Assembly (NCBI GenBank): GCA_015229045.1
Contig: JADGCJ010000040.1
Span: 1-18,590, forward strand
DNA from: Magnetococcales bacterium
Lineage (GTDB): Bacteria; Pseudomonadota; Magnetococcia; Magnetococcales; DC0425bin3
Length of the DNA stretch: 18,590 nt
Direction of reading: 5' to 3'
Each line of letters starts with the position of its first letter. Positions within the stretch are counted from its first letter, which is position 1. Under the pieces are notes generated by a model. That model saw nothing but the letters and a program-made list of their open reading frames with translations. It ran no database searches and was not told the origin of the DNA. A program made the position numbers and the translations under genes. Shown here piece after piece: positions 14,985-18,590 of this stretch.

Positions 14985-15728
14985 ATGCGCGACAATCCCG
15001 TGACAGGTTTCCTCTATGCCCAACGCGGGGTCAGGATCCTGGCCCAGCCGGGGCTGCGTCGCTTCGTCATGCTGCCCTTGCTGGTCAACGTCCTGATCTT
15101 TGGCGCGGGCACCTGGTATCTCTATGGCATCTACCGGGGTACCATCGGCTGGCTGCTGGACTGGATCCCCTCCTGGCTGCACTGGATGCAGTGGGTCATC
15201 GCCCCCATGTTTATCCTGTCTCTGGTCATGGTGGTCTATTTTGCCTTCACCATGCTGGCCAACCTCCTGGGTGCCCCCTTCAACGCTCTGTTGGCCGATC
15301 GGGTGGAGCAATCCCTGTGCGAACCAACGATGGACACCCAACAGGGAGGAGCGAAACGCATCTTGAAGGAGGCCTTGCCCGCCATCCTGGATGAGCTGGG
15401 CAAGGTACTCCACCTCGCCAAATGGGCGATACCCATATTTTTCATCGCCGCCATACCGGGGATCAATCTGCTGGCGCCCCTCATCTGGACCCTGTTCACC
15501 GCCTGGTTCCTGGCTGTGGGGTACCTGGATTTCCCCATGTCGAACAATCGGCTGAAAGGAAAAGAGATTCGGGAGCGGATCAGAGAGAGGCGGCTCCTGG
15601 TCCTGGGGTTCGGAGTGGGTGTGCTGGTCCTGACCAGTATCCCCGTACTGAACCTCATCGCCATGCCGGCGGCGGTGGCCGGGGCGACAGCCCTATGGGT
15701 CGAGCAGTTCAAGACGCCCGAGCCTTGA
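14985..15728 (+). CDS. cysZ: CysZ-like sulfate permease (EI24 family)
   Basis: A 247-residue membrane protein close to the usual CysZ length of about 250. Hydrophobic stretches lie at about residues 29-49, 72-97, 146-178 and 204-228. Family signatures include GFLYAQRGVRILAQPGLRRF at the N-terminus, NLLGAPFNALLADRVE (93-108), YLDFPMSNNRL (180-190) and the closing PVLNLIAMPAAVAGATALW (220-238). CysZ brings sulfate into the cell for cysteine synthesis. The ATG at 14985 fits the family N-terminus; 61 nt separate it from the rhodanese stop. That gap and the start region contain a 13-bp direct repeat (GCTGATGCGCGAC at 14919-14931 and 14981-14993). The 155 nt downstream, before the convergent nuclease gene, hold no gene and no clear terminator. 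Confidence 0.88.
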   Translation: MRDNPVTGFLYAQRGVRILAQPGLRRFVMLPLLVNVLIFGAGTWYLYGIYRGTIGWLLDWIPSWLHWMQWVIAPMFILSLVMVVYFAFTMLANLLGAPFNALLADRVEQSLCEPTMDTQQGGAKRILKEALPAILDELGKVLHLAKWAIPIFFIAAIPGINLLAPLIWTLFTAWFLAVGYLDFPMSNNRLKGKEIRERIRERRLLVLGFGVGVLVLTSIPVLNLIAMPAAVAGATALWVEQFKTPEP

Positions 15729-15883
15729 GCTCTCCTGCTTGACCGTGAAGGTCGTGCAACGACTCTTGCGCATGGGGCAGCTCTGACCGATCGCGGCGCC
15801 GCCTGCCCAACAACACCTGGGGCTGTGGGGGTATGGGCTCCCGTCTACCGCTCTGCCGTGGATGACGCGGATCCGGGGTCAGG

Positions 15884-16531
15884 TCACCAGGTTCGGGGGA
15901 CAAAGGTCGTGTCGTTGGCCAGGTGCATAGAGTCACCAGATTGGACGATGACCCACAACCCGGCGTTTATGGCGAAGCGGTCAACTCCCTCTTCGATGAC
16001 GATACCGGCAACGGCACCCATCACCCGTCTTGACGCATATTCGGGAAAGAAATCCTTGAATTCACCCAGTCGAGTCAGATGCTCCCGTACATCGTCCTGC
16101 TTCAGTTTGCTTTTGACCTCTACCAGGGCTACCGTGTCGGTGTTGACAACCAGAATGTCGATCTCCATGCGCCGGTTACCTGGGAGTTTGGCTTTGACCC
16201 GGGGGCTGACCTTGTGGATGGGGATGCCCCGTTCGGCAAACAGGGTCTCGCAGGCGGGTGCCACCAATCCCTCCACAAACTCTCCCCAACGATCCCCCAA
16301 CCGGCCCACCAAGGTTGAGACTTCCTTGACCTTCTTGTTGGTCTCCTCGTTACTCTCCTGCATGATTCTCCTGGTTTCATGGAGATCGTGTTCCAGTTCC
16401 TTGGACCTGGCTTCCGCCTCTTTCATCCTGGCTTCCGCCTCGGCTTTGGACTTGGCTTCCGACTCGCGAAATAGCCGGTTGGTCTCCTCGAACAGTTTCC
16501 AGATATCATCGATGGTCAAAGTTTTCGACAT
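15884..16531 (-). CDS. DUF3782-type PD-(D/E)XK nuclease-fold protein with coiled-coil N-terminus
   Basis: A 215-residue protein. Residues 5-75 are a highly charged coiled coil rich in Glu, Lys and Ala (ESEAKSKAEAEARMKEAEAR). From about residue 75 a PD-(D/E)XK fold is recognisable: Glu87 in GEFVEGLV, Asp125 in RMEIDILVVN, and Glu138-x-Lys140 in VALVEVKSKL, so the catalytic residues are present. DUF3782-type proteins occur in many copies in some cyanobacteria and in magnetotactic bacteria; their function is unknown. The ATG at 16531 is chosen for its AGGGA ribosome site in the 13-nt gap behind the upstream gene. The upstream gene ends so close that the two are probably cotranscribed. Confidence 0.88.
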   Translation of the reverse strand: MSKTLTIDDIWKLFEETNRLFRESEAKSKAEAEARMKEAEARSKELEHDLHETRRIMQESNEETNKKVKEVSTLVGRLGDRWGEFVEGLVAPACETLFAERGIPIHKVSPRVKAKLPGNRRMEIDILVVNTDTVALVEVKSKLKQDDVREHLTRLGEFKDFFPEYASRRVMGAVAGIVIEEGVDRFAINAGLWVIVQSGDSMHLANDTTFVPRTW

Positions 16532-16544
16532 GGTCTTTTCCCTG

Positions 16545-18272
16545 TTAAAACAACTCGATATCATCCCCGCCGCCATCGTCGGTGGTGGCATGACCCTCAA
16601 GCTCCGTTTCGTGGATTTTTCGCTCGGAGTTCATGGTATAGAGCTTGGAGAGATCCTCAAACTCACCGGCGAGAGCGTGCAGATCGCCCTCCATGTACCT
16701 GGCATGATCGCTGCCGACTTCACGCATCAGTTTGTTCAGACCGGCTACGACGTTGCTGATGGTATCGTTGATCTCTCTGTGAAAATCCATCTCTGCCATA
16801 AGCAACGTGACCTGGGTGGAGGTGGCGCGCGCATCGACCAGGGCTTCGTGGAAGAGGCGGATCAGATCGTTGTTGGAGGTATCCATCTGCTGTGTGGTCA
16901 GGGGAATGCGGCGTAACAGGGTATTGGTGCGCATCAAACGCGGAGTGGTGTTTTCGGAGTAGCTGAGGCTGATTTTCTGGATCCTCTCCACGGCCTTGTT
17001 CAACTCTTCGCTGAGAATTGGGTTCTCCTCGATGACGGTCTTGCCAAGGCTGCGAATACTGGCGACCAGGGAGTCGAGGCGATTGTTGCCACCTGTTTTC
17101 ATGGAGGCGGCGATGCTTTCGAGGCGTTGGGAGGTCATGATCAGCATATCCATAGCCCGTCTGGCCTGAAAAATGCCGCTGTCGGCCCTGGAAAGGGTCT
17201 TGAGAACCTCGTTGGAGAGGCTGTCGTCAAAAATACCCAGGCGTTGCGATCCGGACATCAGGTAGGTGATATCGGTGGCATGCTGGTGAAAACGCCGCGT
17301 GGTGGTGCGGGCATTGGCCAGTTCGGTGACCTGATCTTCGGCGATGGTGCCAATCTCGGCCAGATGCTCCTGCATGCTCTTGATCGCCCCGACCAGATCC
17401 TTGCAGGTGTCCTCCAACTGCCGGATGGTGATCCGCACGGCGACCAGAAACCACTGTACGGCCTTCTGACCGGCCTCGGGGTCATCCGTGTCGGCGGCGA
17501 GGAGCAGCTTCTCTCTGGCCTGGCGCAATCCCTCCAAGGCATGGTGGGTTCTCTGCGAAGCGATGTCGTCGAACTGCATCGCCTGCACCATCTCGAAGAC
17601 CACGCTACCGACCTGATCGGAACGTTTCTCCATGCCCGAACAGATTGCCGTAATCTTGCCGATCTCCTTGGACATGCGCTGGATGGTCTCTTCGGCACTC
17701 TTCTGGAGGCTTTCCAGGGAGCCTTTGGAGACCTCCATGTCGGTTCCGAGCCGTTTCATCAGGTGTTCGAGAACATCGCGGGTCTCCTGGCTGGAGGAGA
17801 CGATTTCGTTGATCAGGGGGCTGGTCTGCTCCATCAGGTTGTCGATCATCGAGCCGAGGGTATGGCGTTCCATGCGTTCGCTGCCCTGGGATTTGATCTG
17901 GTCGACCACCCGGGGCAGAAAGGATTTCTGCTCGATTTGCAGACCCCAGTCGGTGATTTTTTCCAGGCGTTTGATCAGGGGGGATTTTTGGACGATGACC
18001 TTGTCCAGGACCGTGAACAGTTTTTCCACCTCTTCGCGGATCTGTTCCAAATCCTTGCGCAGGGGGGTCAACCCCATGTCGCCGCTCGACTCGATGCGCT
18101 CCTTGATCAGGACAGCCCGACTGGCGCTGGCAGCGAAACTGCCGGAAAAGTGCCCCATGTGATCGGCAATATTGGAAAAGCCGTTTTTGCTGGTTTCGGG
18201 AACCTTTTCCAGCATGGCCATCAACCGATCCATTTTGCCGGCTGAATGGGTCATTCCCTTTGGTTCATCCAT
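16545..18272 (-). CDS. Long coiled-coil protein with a CheZ-like motif, probably chemotaxis-related
   Basis: A 575-residue protein without membrane helices or signal peptide; nearly all of it is predicted helix or coiled coil by eye. Residues 226-246 contain the pattern VQAMQFDDIASQ, in which Asp236 and Gln240 have the same D-x-x-x-Q spacing as the catalytic Asp143 and Gln147 of the CheY-P phosphatase CheZ. A weaker echo (AEMDFHREIND) occurs at 493-503. The C-terminus (LYTMNSERKIHE, then an acidic linker and GDDIELF) resembles tails of proteobacterial chemoreceptor-like or CheZ-like proteins. The HAMP and methylation helices of a classical receptor are not evident. The ATG at 18272 has a strong ribosome site (GAGGGGG) and is preferred over an upstream TTG. 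Function is inferred; a scaffold or phosphatase acting on response regulators is the best guess. Confidence 0.75.
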   Translation of the reverse strand: MDEPKGMTHSAGKMDRLMAMLEKVPETSKNGFSNIADHMGHFSGSFAASASRAVLIKERIESSGDMGLTPLRKDLEQIREEVEKLFTVLDKVIVQKSPLIKRLEKITDWGLQIEQKSFLPRVVDQIKSQGSERMERHTLGSMIDNLMEQTSPLINEIVSSSQETRDVLEHLMKRLGTDMEVSKGSLESLQKSAEETIQRMSKEIGKITAICSGMEKRSDQVGSVVFEMVQAMQFDDIASQRTHHALEGLRQAREKLLLAADTDDPEAGQKAVQWFLVAVRITIRQLEDTCKDLVGAIKSMQEHLAEIGTIAEDQVTELANARTTTRRFHQHATDITYLMSGSQRLGIFDDSLSNEVLKTLSRADSGIFQARRAMDMLIMTSQRLESIAASMKTGGNNRLDSLVASIRSLGKTVIEENPILSEELNKAVERIQKISLSYSENTTPRLMRTNTLLRRIPLTTQQMDTSNNDLIRLFHEALVDARATSTQVTLLMAEMDFHREINDTISNVVAGLNKLMREVGSDHARYMEGDLHALAGEFEDLSKLYTMNSERKIHETELEGHATTDDGGGDDIELF

Positions 18273-18424
18273 GCGGATCCCCCTCTTTTTTTTGACCGTT
18301 GATTGCAAGGCGCCTGACAAAGAGACAGTACGACCTTTCCAAGATTACCTCTCCGCTGCTAGAATACCACACGCATCAGGGAGTTGGTATGGTAGAATTG
18401 GGTTCTCCGGCAGAGTGCAAGGAG
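18273..18424. other. Upstream region of the coiled-coil gene
   Basis: About 150 nt with no supported gene. On the minus strand it would hold the promoter and leader of the coiled-coil gene. A TATTCT-like box is present (AGAATA on the plus strand at 18361-18366) without a convincing -35. Confidence 0.4.
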
Positions 18425-18575
18425 CCAGGGTACGAGAAAAATGTTGACATGAAATATTTTATTGGGGCCCTACTCCAAACCCCACCAGGACTCTGTACCT
18501 CCTCAAGAAAGGCCTGGACATGAAAGCCTTTGTCAGGGCTTCGCCCCGAACCCCACCAGGACTCTGTCCTGGACC
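18425..18575. repeat. Two-copy REP-like repeat with hairpin
   Basis: Two copies with a 71-bp period align without gaps: both contain GACATGAAA and end in AACCCCACCAGGACTCTGT. The second copy is fully symmetrical: CCAGGAC-TCT-GTCCTGG (18556-18572) is a perfect 7-bp hairpin, and GGGC-TTC-GCCC (18536-18546) a second one. In the first copy both hairpins are decayed (GGGGCCCTACTCC and CTCTGTACC). The layout is that of a repetitive extragenic palindrome; no gene is supported here. Confidence 0.75.
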
Positions 18576-18590
18576 TGTCCGGTCGCCAGC

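Noticed and set aside
14919..14993. 13-bp direct repeat GCTGATGCGCGAC around the cysZ start as an attachment-type site
   Set aside because: Only 13 bp, no integrase or insert between the copies; probably a small duplication or chance.
17127..18245. Plus-strand open frame of 372 codons rich in Gly, His and Asp
   Set aside because: It is antisense to the coiled-coil gene, whose ribosome site and motifs are convincing; the Gly/His/Asp bias comes from the complementary codons.
18389..18523. Short plus-strand frame (44 codons) with GGAG before its ATG
   Set aside because: Most of it runs through the REP-like repeat, so its coding value is doubtful.
1..18590. CRISPR arrays, tRNA or rRNA genes
   Set aside because: No regularly spaced repeats with unique spacers, and no tRNA cloverleaf or rRNA segment was recognised by eye on either strand.

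Overview
The window is chromosomal DNA from a GC-rich proteobacterium. It carries a housekeeping block (recN, nadK, clpS, clpA, cysZ) plus a bacterial CULT (cereblon-like) protein, a Ser/Thr kinase fused to a formylglycine-enzyme-like domain, a DUF3782 nuclease-fold protein and Rpn-family debris. CULT proteins are known from magnetotactic alphaproteobacteria such as Magnetospirillum. Together with the mosaic style this suggests an alphaproteobacterial or Magnetococcus-like organism. That placement is inference; no rRNA or marker gene here settles it.

Layout. (1) Positions 1-2549 are an accessory patch. The first 400 bases hold debris: the first codons of an Rpn-type nuclease gene on the minus strand, the last codons of an Rpn/DUF4351-type gene on the plus strand, and a 20-bp inverted repeat. 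Two AT-rich plus-strand genes for unknown membrane proteins follow (580-1413 and 1516-2547). The patch ends abruptly inside a DUF5615 toxin gene: only its first nine or so codons remain, joined to an intact DUF433 antitoxin gene (2572-2799, minus). (2) Positions 2884-12588 are a long minus-strand run read from right to left: kinase-FGE fusion, DUF815 AAA ATPase, nadK, recN, clpS, clpA, a retropepsin with an MshK-like N-terminal domain, and a PepSY-TM protein. ATGA overlaps or short gaps make it look like one or two transcription units. (3) Positions 12709-13704 (minus) encode an unrecognised protein with a strikingly regular tryptophan-rich 11-residue repeat. (4) Across a divergent spacer (13705-13988) lies a plus-strand cluster: CULT protein, rhodanese and CysZ sulfate permease. 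(5) At the right end, on the minus strand, a 575-residue coiled-coil protein with a CheZ-like D-x-x-x-Q motif is followed by a DUF3782 PD-(D/E)XK protein. Upstream of them is a two-copy REP-like repeat at 18425-18575.

How the genes may work together: ClpA and ClpS form the N-degron unfoldase and adaptor pair; RecN and NAD kinase are housekeeping neighbours; rhodanese and CysZ point to sulfur handling, which makes the adjoining CULT gene interesting. The least explained pieces are the hendecad-repeat protein, the AT-rich membrane gene pair that sits at a broken toxin gene, and the CheZ-motif coiled-coil protein.
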